From Nostoc sp. UCD121 (GTDB lineage: Bacteria; Cyanobacteriota; Cyanobacteriia; Cyanobacteriales; Nostocaceae), in the NCBI RefSeq assembly GCF_014222285.1, contig NZ_JACKZS010000002.1, positions 54,720-118,719 on the forward strand: a stretch of 64,000 bases of DNA. The letters run 5' to 3'. Numbering within the stretch: the stretch's first letter is position 1; each line of letters starts with the position of its first letter. The translations under genes were made by a program, and so were the position numbers. The notes below the pieces were generated by a model. That model saw only the letters and a program-made list of their open reading frames with translations, was not told the origin of the DNA and ran no database searches. Positions 38,474 to 47,115 of the stretch are shown here, in pieces.

Positions 38474-38791
38474 GTGAAACGCTTTAATGTCTCCAAAATT
38501 CTAGGAAGTACTGTTCTAGCTCTAAGTTTGGCTACCTTACCCACAGTTATGCCTGCTTCTGCCCAGACAACAACAGCCCCTGATGGTACTGTTACAAACA
38601 CTACTACAGATACAAACACTACTACAGACCGCGCTGCTACCGATGGGAATTATCAAGATGGGGATTGGGGTTTGTTGGGCTTACTCGGTTTATTTGGTTT
38701 ATTGGGTCGCAAGAACCGCAAAGCTGATGATAATGTAGCTTATCGTGATCCTAATGTGGTAGGTTCCCCTAGCTCCCGTTCTAACTATTAA
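38474..38791 (+). CDS. WGxxGxxG-CTERM domain protein
   Basis: The GTG at 38474, with GAGG ten bases upstream, gives 105 residues. There is a signal peptide (KRFNVSKILGSTVLALSLAT, cleavage at ASA-Q near residue 31), a short Thr/Asn-rich mature part with TTTDTNTTTDR-like repeats, and the sorting-type ending DGDWGLLGLLGLFGLLGRKN, i.e. the WGxxGxxG motif with a hydrophobic helix and basic cluster. A short polar tail follows. These proteins are abundant in cyanobacteria and are thought to be processed or anchored by a partner enzyme, function unknown. A strong terminator follows. Confidence 0.8.
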   Translation: MKRFNVSKILGSTVLALSLATLPTVMPASAQTTTAPDGTVTNTTTDTNTTTDRAATDGNYQDGDWGLLGLLGLFGLLGRKNRKADDNVAYRDPNVVGSPSSRSNY

Positions 38792-38840
38792 TAATAAGTT
38801 GCATTCTAATTTTGCGTAAGTCTTAAAAATTATTACGGGT

Positions 38841-38862
38841 AAAGCCTGCTGATGCAGGCTTT
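38841..38862 (+). terminator. rho-independent terminator
   Basis: Perfect nine-base arms AAAGCCTGC/GCAGGCTTT with a TGAT loop and a following ATTTGT run. It ends the WGxxGxxG-CTERM gene. Confidence 0.8.
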
Positions 38863-39056
38863 ATTTGTATGTTTACATAACTCCAACCCTTGAGGAGCAA
38901 GGACGTATCAAGTTTCCTTGGTTCAATTGTTAATTAGGGATTTTTCAAACTATAAAATTGGCGAACAAAACAGCACCATGACACTTCTAATTTTAGCCAT
39001 TTTCGTGCAAACTTAGTAAAGTTAGTTAGTAGTCATTAGTTGTAATTTAAATAAAA

Positions 39057-39251
39057 ATGGAAGATTCAGTATTTATTATATTTCTTTCCTTTGGGTTTAT
39101 TTGGGTTTTGATGGGAGTTGTAGGTTGGATTGCATTTCTCAAATCTGAGGGTGAAGAAATTAAGTTTGGTAAATGGGGGCTGATAGTTGCTATTCCAATC
39201 TTAATTCCAATAATTTTTACTTTGATTATTGGTGTTCTTTATCATAGGTAA
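39057..39251 (+). CDS. small two-helix membrane protein
   Basis: A 64-residue protein with helices at about 5-28 and 42-62 and a charged loop (KSEGEEIKFGKWG) between them. ATG start without a clear ribosome site. No family recognised. It converges with the ClC gene. Confidence 0.5.
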   Translation: MEDSVFIIFLSFGFIWVLMGVVGWIAFLKSEGEEIKFGKWGLIVAIPILIPIIFTLIIGVLYHR

Positions 39252-39303
39252 AACAGTAATCATATCGTAATATTTAGGTCAACCGCAGGTAAGCCTAAGT
39301 AGT

Positions 39304-41928
39304 TCACTTGTGAATTGCACCCCTGACCAAAATCACTGTACTGTCTACACCAGAGGCGATCGCTTCGGGAATATTACCTTGAATTGCCTGCTGCAATAAT
39401 CCCTCGCGGGAAGCTCCCAAAACTACAACATCGTAACCTTCGGTTTTCACTAGGTTAATCACACCTTCAGCTACTGAATCAGCTTGCACTGGGAGCGCAA
39501 CTACACTACTAGATAATTTTCGCCGTCGCATCAACTGACGGATGGCTTGTTCTGAAATTGACATATCCGGCTTGAGTTCAGATGGATTAAACACCTGTGT
39601 CAAACGAATTTGCGGATTGTTTCCCAATGTAATTAAAGCAGGTAACAACTTAATCGCTAGGGGGGAATTGGGGCCACCAGCCATTGGAACTAGCCAACGG
39701 TTGAAGAGGGGACTGGGGACTGGGGACTGGGGAGTTGTGCCTAATTTTACTAATACTACTTCGCAGGTGGCTTGGCGAATTATGTTGTCTACAACGCTGC
39801 CAAAAATCCGACCAGGGGTAGATGTGTTACCTTTCCATCCCATTAAAATTAGGTCGATGTGTTGTTCGTTGATTGTCTCTAAAATTGCTTGGGCTACATC
39901 GTGGGTAACTCGAATCTGCGTGTGCAAGGGGATTTTCCACTTTTTTGCTAAGACTTCCGCCTGTCTTAGCAAGCGGCGACTCTTTGCCGTTCTTACTTGT
40001 GTTTCTGATGGGGAACTGTGGCGGGGTATGAGCATAACTTGCACACAATCTATTTCATAATGGCGATCACGGGCAATAGCTGCTGCCATAAGTAATAAAA
40101 TACCTGCGGTTTCGGGATTAGCTACTGGTACTAATAATCTACCGCTACCAGTGCTAGGCGATCGCGTTTGGTAAACTATATATGAAGGTTCTGGTTGCAG
40201 TTTAGGAGTTCCATTTCCACAATTGAGATGATCTGCTTCCGCCCGAATAATATCTGCACGGGTAATAATCCCGATCAGTTTCCGTCCATTCACCACTGGT
40301 AAGCGACTGATTTGATAGCGATCGAGTAAATACAACACATTGCCCAGAGTGTGAGTCGGTGTCACCGTCATCGGGACAGGTGTCATAATTTCTTTTAAGA
40401 AAATATCGGCTAGATTGCGATCGCGAAGTGCATGATTTGCACTCTCACGAATTTTCAGCAAATCTGATTGCGTCACAATCCCTACTAACTTGCTATCTTC
40501 TACCACAGGAAAACCGCGATGATGGGAACGAGCAAAGGACTGCATTGCTTCTTCTAAGCTCATCTCTGCATCCAGAGTTTCCACTCGTTCTTGCATCACA
40601 TCTTTTGCAGTTAACTTGGTTAATGCTCCCTCCATCGGAACTTGTTTGGTGAGAGCAATTCCTTTTAACTCCAAAAGTTTCTCATAAAGCGAACCAGGGA
40701 CTACCTTATCCGCAACCAGATAAGCTGCTACAGAAACAATCATTAAAGGTAGTACCAGATTGAAATCTGTAGTCATTTCAAACACAATCACAATTGCTGT
40801 GATTGGCACTTTGGAAACGGCGCTAAAAAATCCCCCCATCCCCGCTAGGGCGTAAGTAGTTGGAGAACCAACTCCAGTGAGATATAACTCAGTTACACCG
40901 ATAATATGTCCTAAACAAGAACCCATAATCAGACTGGGAGCGAATAATCCCCCCGGCGCTCCCGAACCAAATGCTATGAGTGTAAGGATGAATTGGGCGG
41001 TAAAGGCGATCGCTGCTACTGTAGGATGGGCCCCTCCAGTAATTAAAGACTCCCGTAATCCTGTATTATCACGGAAGGATGGGGGGAGCATAGCCACAAC
41101 AACACCAGAGATAAATCCAGCTAAAGCTACGCGTAGTGGTAAGCTGATGTGTAATTTTCTATAAAATTTAATACTAAATATTAAGCCGCTATTAAACAAT
41201 GCACCCAGTAAACCTGCCAAGATTCCTAACAGTACGAAAAAGGGGATTTCTGGGATAGAGAATTGGCTAGAAGATTGTGTTAATTGCAGGTTAAGGTCAA
41301 GAGAGCCACCACCTAAAAGTCGGGATATCACCCCACCAATAAAGGAGGCGATAATGGCAGTTCCCAGAGTCAATCCTGATAAATCTTGGAGTAACTCTTC
41401 AACGATAAATAATACACCTGCGATCGGGGCATTGAAAGCAGCAGCCAAACCCGCACCCGCTCCAGCTGCAATCATTTGCCGTCGATGATCGGGGGAAGTG
41501 GGAACCCAACGACTCATCCCTGCTGCCAAACCTGCCCCCACTTGGACAGTAGGGCCTTGCCGTCCGAGAGTCATGCCCGAACCGATGGCGATGATAGCGC
41601 TTAGTAACTTTACACCAGCTACCCGCCAGGATAAATTCACAGGCACATTTGCCAGAGAAGCTTTGACTTGCGGAATACCGCTACCAGCAGCCTCTGGTGC
41701 CAATCTATCCACCATCCATCCAGCGAGAAATCCCAGAACAAGACCAATTACAGGTAATACCAGCCATGCCGGAAAAAGGTGGGTTGTATGCACTCGCCAT
41801 GTCCCCAGCCATCCCGATCCTACTTTCAGGAACACCGCAGATAGGGCAGCAACCAAACCGATAACACAAGCTTCGGCGATCGCTAAACCTCTCCTAGGCT
41901 GCCACCAGGTGCGAAAACGCTGATTCAT
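39304..41928 (-). CDS. ClC chloride channel/antiporter with CBS and USP domains
   Basis: The 874-residue protein joins a ClC core (about 1-425), a CBS pair (about 440-565) and two universal-stress-protein-like domains (about 595-740 and 750-870). Selectivity motifs are GSGIPQVK (82-89), GRQGPTVQ (122-129) and the GVLFIVEE segment. The external gating glutamate of ClC exchangers (GREGP) is Gln124 here, while the internal proton-path glutamate position (Glu178) is kept. The CBS and USP parts probably sense adenine nucleotides. A run of GGGGACT heptamers lies inside the gene (39708-39733) and encodes a SPVPSP linker between the USP domains. Confidence 0.92.
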   Translation of the reverse strand: MNQRFRTWWQPRRGLAIAEACVIGLVAALSAVFLKVGSGWLGTWRVHTTHLFPAWLVLPVIGLVLGFLAGWMVDRLAPEAAGSGIPQVKASLANVPVNLSWRVAGVKLLSAIIAIGSGMTLGRQGPTVQVGAGLAAGMSRWVPTSPDHRRQMIAAGAGAGLAAAFNAPIAGVLFIVEELLQDLSGLTLGTAIIASFIGGVISRLLGGGSLDLNLQLTQSSSQFSIPEIPFFVLLGILAGLLGALFNSGLIFSIKFYRKLHISLPLRVALAGFISGVVVAMLPPSFRDNTGLRESLITGGAHPTVAAIAFTAQFILTLIAFGSGAPGGLFAPSLIMGSCLGHIIGVTELYLTGVGSPTTYALAGMGGFFSAVSKVPITAIVIVFEMTTDFNLVLPLMIVSVAAYLVADKVVPGSLYEKLLELKGIALTKQVPMEGALTKLTAKDVMQERVETLDAEMSLEEAMQSFARSHHRGFPVVEDSKLVGIVTQSDLLKIRESANHALRDRNLADIFLKEIMTPVPMTVTPTHTLGNVLYLLDRYQISRLPVVNGRKLIGIITRADIIRAEADHLNCGNGTPKLQPEPSYIVYQTRSPSTGSGRLLVPVANPETAGILLLMAAAIARDRHYEIDCVQVMLIPRHSSPSETQVRTAKSRRLLRQAEVLAKKWKIPLHTQIRVTHDVAQAILETINEQHIDLILMGWKGNTSTPGRIFGSVVDNIIRQATCEVVLVKLGTTPQSPVPSPLFNRWLVPMAGGPNSPLAIKLLPALITLGNNPQIRLTQVFNPSELKPDMSISEQAIRQLMRRRKLSSSVVALPVQADSVAEGVINLVKTEGYDVVVLGASREGLLQQAIQGNIPEAIASGVDSTVILVRGAIHK
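39708..39733. repeat. GGGGACT heptamer repeat inside the ClC gene
   Basis: Three full units plus GGGGA. It stays in frame and encodes the Ser/Pro linker between the two C-terminal USP-like domains. Confidence 0.85.
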
Positions 41929-42052
41929 ACCAATTTTGGATTTTAGATTTTTGATTTTGAATTACTAAATCTTTCCTAAAAAGCTGTTCGGTGGAATCTC
42001 AGAGGATATTTTAAAATCATCGGCAAATACGCTACTACACAAGCACTGTCCT

Positions 42053-42086
42053 CAATTACGAATTACGAATTACGAATTACGAATTA
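42053..42086. repeat. GAATTAC heptamer repeat
   Basis: Four GAATTAC-type units end-to-end just after the stop of the PmbA-like gene and before the ClC gene. Confidence 0.8.
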
Positions 42087-43397
42087 ATTACTTCTCCCCG
42101 TGGTGGATAGCCCTTCTACTATCAGAGATGGAGTATAACAAGAACCATTCCAGTCACCATCGTTGCCCAGTGCAACCAATTGCTTCAGGGCTGTGTAAAC
42201 ATTACCTGCAACCATAGTATCCTTAACGCGCCCAATTACTTGACCATTTTGGACGCGGTAGCCTAAATCGACATTGATCGAAAAATCTCCAGAAATACTG
42301 CCACCATCACCCAGCATTTGATCCACAATCAAGCCATCATCTAGTTGTTGAATCAAATCTGGTAACGATGCCGAACCTGGCTGGATTAGAAAATTAAATA
42401 AACCAGGGGTGGGATAGCTGCCCAAACCAGGGCGAAAACCATTTCCAGTAGTGTCAGTACCCAGTTGGCGGCCGGTGGTGCGATCGCCATAGAAATGCTG
42501 TAAAATCCCATTTTCGATAAATACTAAAGATTGAGTCGGAGTACCTTCATCATCAAAAGGGCAACTGTAAGGGCCAGCTTCTGGATCTTGGTAGAGAGTG
42601 AGACTGGGGGCAACAACTAGGTTCCCTAAACGTTCTGCCCAAGGTGAAGATACTTCTAAGACTTGCTTGCCATTTAAAGCGGCTTGCACAGTACCCCAAA
42701 GCATATCAGCAGCTTTAGAAGTGAACAAAATCGGGACACGACCAGTAGGGGGCGAGACATTTTCTCTGGCCCAAATTAACCGTTGTAAAATTTGGTTAGC
42801 TAATCTCTCAGGGTGAAGTTCCCCCCGCTTGGTTTGACCATCAGCAACACTTAAAAAATCATCGCCACGTACCCATTCTGCTGATACATAGCAGTTAAGG
42901 GTAGTATCAGTGTAGTAACAATCTAAACCTTTGGTGTTGACTATTCTGGTAGTTTCAATATCACATTCCCAGTCACCATTGCACACAACATCGGGATAGA
43001 CATCGCGGATGAGTGCGATCGCTTCTTTGCCCCAGTCTACCAAAATCTCTATCGGTACACTTTCTCCTAAATCTGGGTAGGAGGGCTGAAAATTAGAGCC
43101 TAATTCTACAGTTTCCGGTTCATTTAAATGGCTTAATGCCAGAGCTTTTTCCACCATCACTTCGGCTAAGACAGAACCGTAAGCCACCGTCAGCCCCGGA
43201 CGACCGTTTCGCCAAAGCCGTAGTGCTGTACCTTCAGATTGGTTGGTTTCTAGCTGTTTGAGCCGGTTTGCCTCAAAAAACACTGGACGAGAAAGCGATC
43301 GCGACTGATACACCTCAGCAGCTTCTGCTCCAGATTTTATAGCTAGTTCCAGCAACTGTTCGGCTAGTGTATCTTGTGACAAATTTTCAGAACCCAT
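42084..43397 (-). CDS. pmbA: PmbA/TldE-family metallopeptidase-like protein
   Basis: The 437-residue protein is a TldD/PmbA-family member, subunit E type. The start AEQLLELAIKSGAEAAEVYQ and the LGNLVVAPSLTLYQDPEAGP, PFDDEGTPTQSLVFIENGILQHFYGDRTTGRQLG and GSISGDFSINVDLGYRVQNG segments are diagnostic. The TldE partner of TldD assembles a heterodimeric protease that trims modified peptides; the metal-binding HExxxH is on TldD and is not expected here. TldD is not in the window. It is read leftward on its own. Confidence 0.88.
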   Translation of the reverse strand: MGSENLSQDTLAEQLLELAIKSGAEAAEVYQSRSLSRPVFFEANRLKQLETNQSEGTALRLWRNGRPGLTVAYGSVLAEVMVEKALALSHLNEPETVELGSNFQPSYPDLGESVPIEILVDWGKEAIALIRDVYPDVVCNGDWECDIETTRIVNTKGLDCYYTDTTLNCYVSAEWVRGDDFLSVADGQTKRGELHPERLANQILQRLIWARENVSPPTGRVPILFTSKAADMLWGTVQAALNGKQVLEVSSPWAERLGNLVVAPSLTLYQDPEAGPYSCPFDDEGTPTQSLVFIENGILQHFYGDRTTGRQLGTDTTGNGFRPGLGSYPTPGLFNFLIQPGSASLPDLIQQLDDGLIVDQMLGDGGSISGDFSINVDLGYRVQNGQVIGRVKDTMVAGNVYTALKQLVALGNDGDWNGSCYTPSLIVEGLSTTGRSN

Positions 43398-43487
43398 GAC
43401 CCTTAGTGAATTGTGGATTTTGAACCGGATATCAACGCACCTTGGAGAAAGTGCGATCGCTAAAAAGCAACGATCGGGCTTTCTGCC

Positions 43488-43591
43488 GATGGACGCAGAT
43501 AACTATCCAAAAATCATCAGCGTTTCCTTACAGTTACGATTTGGAACCGCAGATCAAAACTGATGGACGCAGTTAATTATCCCAAATCATT
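43488..43591. repeat. degenerate direct repeat
   Basis: Copies at 43488-43517 and 43562-43591 share GATGGACGCAG, then TAA.TATCC and an AAATCAT ending. They lie upstream of the PmbA gene and next to STRR. Confidence 0.5.
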
Positions 43592-43610
43592 GTCATGTCT
43601 CAACGGATCT

Positions 43611-43719
43611 AGTCATTTGTCATTGGTCATTTGTCATTTGTCATTCTCCTTTTCCCCCTTGTCTTTCCAGTCCCCATTCCCCATTCCCCATTCCCAATTC
43701 CCCATTCCCAATCCCCATC
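43611..43719. repeat. heptamer repeats (GTCATTT and CCCCATT types)
   Basis: Runs of GTCATTT/GTCATTG, then CCCCATT and CCCAATT units, placed between the PmbA and Atab2 genes. Confidence 0.85.
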
Positions 43720-43720
43720 T

Positions 43721-44581
43721 TCAAAGATTAACCTCTTGCAATAGCCAAAAACCAGCAAAAGATTCTGCTTTGGGATCAGACTGTATACCAATAAAATGCA
43801 CTCCGTTAGCTTTTTGCTTGGCTTCTTCAAAACCTTTAGCCTCTGCCAAGACTTGAGGTTTTTTTATATTTGCCACAATCCAGCTTTCAGTTACACCCGT
43901 TTCTAAAAGCAATCTCGCCTCTTCGCTAGTATCAAATCTTAAGAAAGCCAACTCCAAACCAGACATCCAGCCAGCCAAAGGCAAGGCTCTCGGTGAGAAA
44001 ATCAAAATACCAGGAATACGGGCTTCGGGTGAAACTTTCGCCAATTCTAAAGGGAAAGCTTCACTAAAACCAATTTCCCACTCTGGCATTTCAGCCAAAT
44101 CCGCAGCATCTAAGGTAACAAATACCCACTGTTGCCCTTCCAAAGCATCTGGTAAACGTTGCGGCAAAGGTTTTTCCAAGCGGACTGAGGGATTCGTCCC
44201 CCCTTGATACCCCGGTTCTTGAGGATACACTTCCTCCATACGCTCTTCTAGCCATTGGTTAAGAACCAAAGTACGGCGACTAGGCTGGGCGGGAATGCCT
44301 ATATCTTGGCAGGCTTTAGTAATCATGTTGTTCATTTGGCGGCGGAAAAAGCGGATTTTAATTGGTGCTTTTCCAGCTTGGGTAATAGCCTCTTGCAATG
44401 CTGTCCGCAACCAGCCCGAGTTTACCTGGGTACTGGGACAATATTGAGCATAGCGAAACAAAGAATCTGGTTTTGTGCTGATATCCAAGGGGCTTTCGCA
44501 GACTAAGACTTCCCAAATTTTTTTCTGATTATCGTCCAAAATCGGACGGGAGTAAAAATCGATTTCCCAAATACTGCCCAT
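43721..44581 (-). CDS. Tab2/Atab2-family RNA-binding protein (DUF1092)
   Basis: The 286-residue protein is Tab2/Atab2 family. It starts MGSIWEIDFYSRPILDDNQ and carries the family's conserved SLFRYAQYCPSTQVNS, IKIRFFRRQMNNMI, and a closing GFWLLQEVNL. In algae and plants, Tab2/Atab2 activates translation of photosystem I (psaB) and II messages by binding RNA. The cyanobacterial role is probably similar. It stands alone between repeat-rich gaps. Confidence 0.9.
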   Translation of the reverse strand: MGSIWEIDFYSRPILDDNQKKIWEVLVCESPLDISTKPDSLFRYAQYCPSTQVNSGWLRTALQEAITQAGKAPIKIRFFRRQMNNMITKACQDIGIPAQPSRRTLVLNQWLEERMEEVYPQEPGYQGGTNPSVRLEKPLPQRLPDALEGQQWVFVTLDAADLAEMPEWEIGFSEAFPLELAKVSPEARIPGILIFSPRALPLAGWMSGLELAFLRFDTSEEARLLLETGVTESWIVANIKKPQVLAEAKGFEEAKQKANGVHFIGIQSDPKAESFAGFWLLQEVNL

Positions 44582-44928
44582 GTTTTGCGGTAAAAATCTG
44601 GCTGCTATGTTTTCCTGATATGTTGATCATACGAGTGTTGGGGCAGCATTGGGCATTGGGAATTGGGAATTGAGAATTGAGAATTTGGAAGAGGACTTGC
44701 GGACAAGGAGAATTGGGGATAAGGGGAAAGACTTGTTTCAAGTTCTCACCTCTTGTCCCCATTCCCTTTCCAAAAATGAATGTAGAGACGTTGCAATGCA
44801 ACGTCTCTACAAGGGTTTCAGGTAACGCATAATTAATTTCTGGAGATGTCTAGTATTCTCATCTGTTGGGTATATGCTGTGTTGTGTTTAGATTTGAGAA
44901 AAATAGCGATCGCTAAAGTATCTCCTTA
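44582..44928. other. intergenic region with repeats and a perfect palindrome
   Basis: Heptamer-type repeats (GGGAATT, GAGAATT) occupy 44651-44686. A 31-base perfect palindrome follows at 44781. No coding frame of merit. Confidence 0.6.
44781..44811. repeat. perfect 15-base-arm palindrome
   Basis: TGTAGAGACGTTGCA, one A, then TGCAACGTCTCTACA. A dispersed-repeat type; its GTAGAGACG arm recurs in decayed form at 2528. It could form a strong hairpin in either transcript. Confidence 0.85.
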
Positions 44929-45576
44929 TTAACCACGATTGATCCAAACACCTCTGAGTCCTGCTGCTTTAGCGGCGTAATAGTCTTCTACAACGCTATC
45001 GCCAATATGCCATGCTGCTGAAGGGGAACATTTATGTTTATCTAAGGCAATAGCAAAAATTTGAGGATCGGGTTTAGCTGCGCGTACCTGGGTAGCAATG
45101 GTGACGGAGGTAAAAAACTCTCTCAATCCTAAACTTTGCAATACTGAATAAATCCGGGAATCAAAATTGGATAGCACCCCCAAAGTAACCCCCAACCGCC
45201 GCCAGTTGATTAAAGCTGGTAAAACATCGGGATAGACAAACCACGGTTCGCCAGTGCCAAAGTGAATATAAAGTTCGCTAAAAAAAGCCGAAAAGTCAGA
45301 AAATTCCTTGAGGACACCTGCACTTTCAAAAGTGTTCAGGGCAATTATCCGCCACCAATCAAACTCGCGCTGGGGAATATCTTGGAGTTCTGCATCTGGA
45401 AATATCGGCGGCGGGGCTGCTTTAAAGCTTTTGATGAAGGCTGTATTTAATGTTTCGGCTGGAACCGTCACACCAAATTCTTCGGCTATCTGACTATAAA
45501 CTTGACCCACACTGCCTTTAACATCGAAGAGTGTACCCACAGCATCTAAAAAAATAACTTTCGGTTGTTCCATCAA
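44929..45576 (-). CDS. HAD-superfamily hydrolase (REG-2/HDHD3-like)
   Basis: The 215-residue protein is a subfamily IA HAD phosphatase-like protein. Motif I is FLDAVGTLF (Asp11), in which the usual second Asp of DxDxT is Val, as is normal for the HDHD3/REG-2 branch. Motif II LGVLSNFDSR (Ser/Asn), the motif III Lys in RAAKPDPQIF and motif IV HIGDSVVEDYYAAKAAG are in place. A phosphatase role on small phosphoesters is likely but the substrate is unknown. It is read leftward after a gap full of repeats. Confidence 0.85.
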   Translation of the reverse strand: MMEQPKVIFLDAVGTLFDVKGSVGQVYSQIAEEFGVTVPAETLNTAFIKSFKAAPPPIFPDAELQDIPQREFDWWRIIALNTFESAGVLKEFSDFSAFFSELYIHFGTGEPWFVYPDVLPALINWRRLGVTLGVLSNFDSRIYSVLQSLGLREFFTSVTIATQVRAAKPDPQIFAIALDKHKCSPSAAWHIGDSVVEDYYAAKAAGLRGVWINRG

Positions 45577-45672
45577 AGTTTGAAGATTTTGAATGTTAGA
45601 TTTTGGCTCGTTAGAGAGGTTCTGTGGGTAGAGTCTAGCATCTGCTAAGTAGCTTGACGAAAATAAAGCAAA

Positions 45673-45734
45673 TCATTGTCATTGGTCATTAGTCATTAGT
45701 TCCAATTCCCAATTCCCAATTCCCAATTCCCAAT
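45673..45734. repeat. heptamer repeats (GTCATTA, AATTCCC)
   Basis: Two adjoining STRR types, with the AATTCCC run directly after the stop region of the NdbB gene. Confidence 0.85.
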
Positions 45735-45738
45735 AAAG

Positions 45739-46932
45739 TTACTTAGAAAGTGTCTCAATGATTGGACGCACTAGCCAATTAAAACCAACTTTGAGTTGAT
45801 GGTCTAAAGTTGGCAACCTATATAAATAGGCAATCCGACGGGCGACGGATGCCAAGGGGCCATCTAATTTAATTCCCAAACCAGTAAGGGTGGCGTTGTT
45901 TTTACCCAATGTCATCATTTCTCCTAACTGTTGGTAATGGAAGGGAAGGAGAGGACGATTAGTAAGACTTGCCCAAATATTCCAAGCAGTATAATCAGCT
46001 TGCTGAAAAGCCGCTTGTGCTGTGGCGGGGACTTGCTGTCCTTCAACATCATGACAGTCTGCTAAATCTCCCAAGGCGAAGATTTCTGGATGATCGATGA
46101 CTTGTAGATTGGATGTAGTGTTAATTTGACCGCGCTGATTTTGCTTGAGGGGAAGAGATTTCACTACAGGCGCAACCCTATTTCCCACAGTCCAAATTAC
46201 CAAATCTACGGGAATCGTGTCTAACTGGCTTTTGTACTCTAGGGTGATGCTATTTTGCTCTATTGATTCAACTTTCGTTTCTAAGTCCAGAAATACGCCA
46301 CGGGCTTCTAGAGCTTTTTTTGCTGCTTCCCGGTTAAACTCTGGAGAAGTTCGCAAAATTTGATCGGCGATTTCAACGATCCGAAAGCGTCCTCTTTCAC
46401 CGAGTCTGTCGGCTAACTTACAGGCTAACTCTACACCACTGTAGCCAGCCCCAATAATTGCCACCCGAATTTTATCAGCATCCGATTCTTCTAAAAATCG
46501 CAGGCGTTCTTCCAAACGATAAGCATCAGAGATGGTGCGGAATGGGTAGCCATAGGTTGCCGCACCGGGGACTAAATCTAGCGGTGTCTCACCTCCTAGT
46601 GCCAGCACTAAGCGATCGTAAGGGATTTCTGGCCCTTCATGTATATTTACCCGTTGCTGGTCGATGTCAATTCCAGACACAACCCCTTGATAAAAACGCA
46701 CCCCTGTACCTTGTAAAAGTTCTTCAAAGGGTGGGGCAATTTCCCAGGTTTGCAGTTCGCCAGTGAGTAATTCGTAAAGTAAAGGGGAGAATAGGAAGCG
46801 ATCGCTTTGATCTACCAAAACAATTTCGGGTTTTTGCGTAGATTCCCAAGGTAACTGGCTTAAGCGCAAGGCTGTGTAAAGACCACCAAAGCCTCCACCA
46901 AGGATACAAATTCTAGAAGTTTGTTGAGTCAT
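45739..46932 (-). CDS. ndbB: type II NAD(P)H dehydrogenase, NdbB (demethylphylloquinone reductase) type
   Basis: The 397-residue flavoprotein has an FAD loop ILGGGFGGLYTALRL (10-24), a second nucleotide loop IIGAGYSGVELACKLADRLG near residue 160, and the GDLADC...ATAQAAFQQADYTAWNIWA C-terminal FAD contact. It matches cyanobacterial NdbB (Synechocystis Slr1743 type), which reduces demethylphylloquinone for methylation in vitamin K1 (phylloquinone) synthesis, rather than the respiratory NdbA/NdbC. It has no transmembrane helix but a hydrophobic C-terminus (VGFNWLVRPIIETL) for membrane contact. It is read alone. Confidence 0.88.
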   Translation of the reverse strand: MTQQTSRICILGGGFGGLYTALRLSQLPWESTQKPEIVLVDQSDRFLFSPLLYELLTGELQTWEIAPPFEELLQGTGVRFYQGVVSGIDIDQQRVNIHEGPEIPYDRLVLALGGETPLDLVPGAATYGYPFRTISDAYRLEERLRFLEESDADKIRVAIIGAGYSGVELACKLADRLGERGRFRIVEIADQILRTSPEFNREAAKKALEARGVFLDLETKVESIEQNSITLEYKSQLDTIPVDLVIWTVGNRVAPVVKSLPLKQNQRGQINTTSNLQVIDHPEIFALGDLADCHDVEGQQVPATAQAAFQQADYTAWNIWASLTNRPLLPFHYQQLGEMMTLGKNNATLTGLGIKLDGPLASVARRIAYLYRLPTLDHQLKVGFNWLVRPIIETLSK

Positions 46933-47115
46933 CGATTTTATCTATAAAAGGATCAATACTAGCTAGGCAACTAACTTCAGGGTAACTGAAACTTTATCAA
47001 GTTGAAATCCCATCAAGTTTTTGAGAAATTAGTCATTAGTCATTTGTCACATTTATCTAACGGTCGATTCGCTATAGTTAACAGTTACAGGCAACTGCAA
47101 AAAGGAGTTAAAGAG

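Noticed and set aside
43611..45734. CRISPR-like spacing of repeats
   Set aside because: Units are seven bases, contiguous and without spacers, so they are STRR and not a CRISPR array.
46458..46766. 102-codon rightward frame opposite ndbB
   Set aside because: Antisense shadow of a well supported flavoprotein gene.
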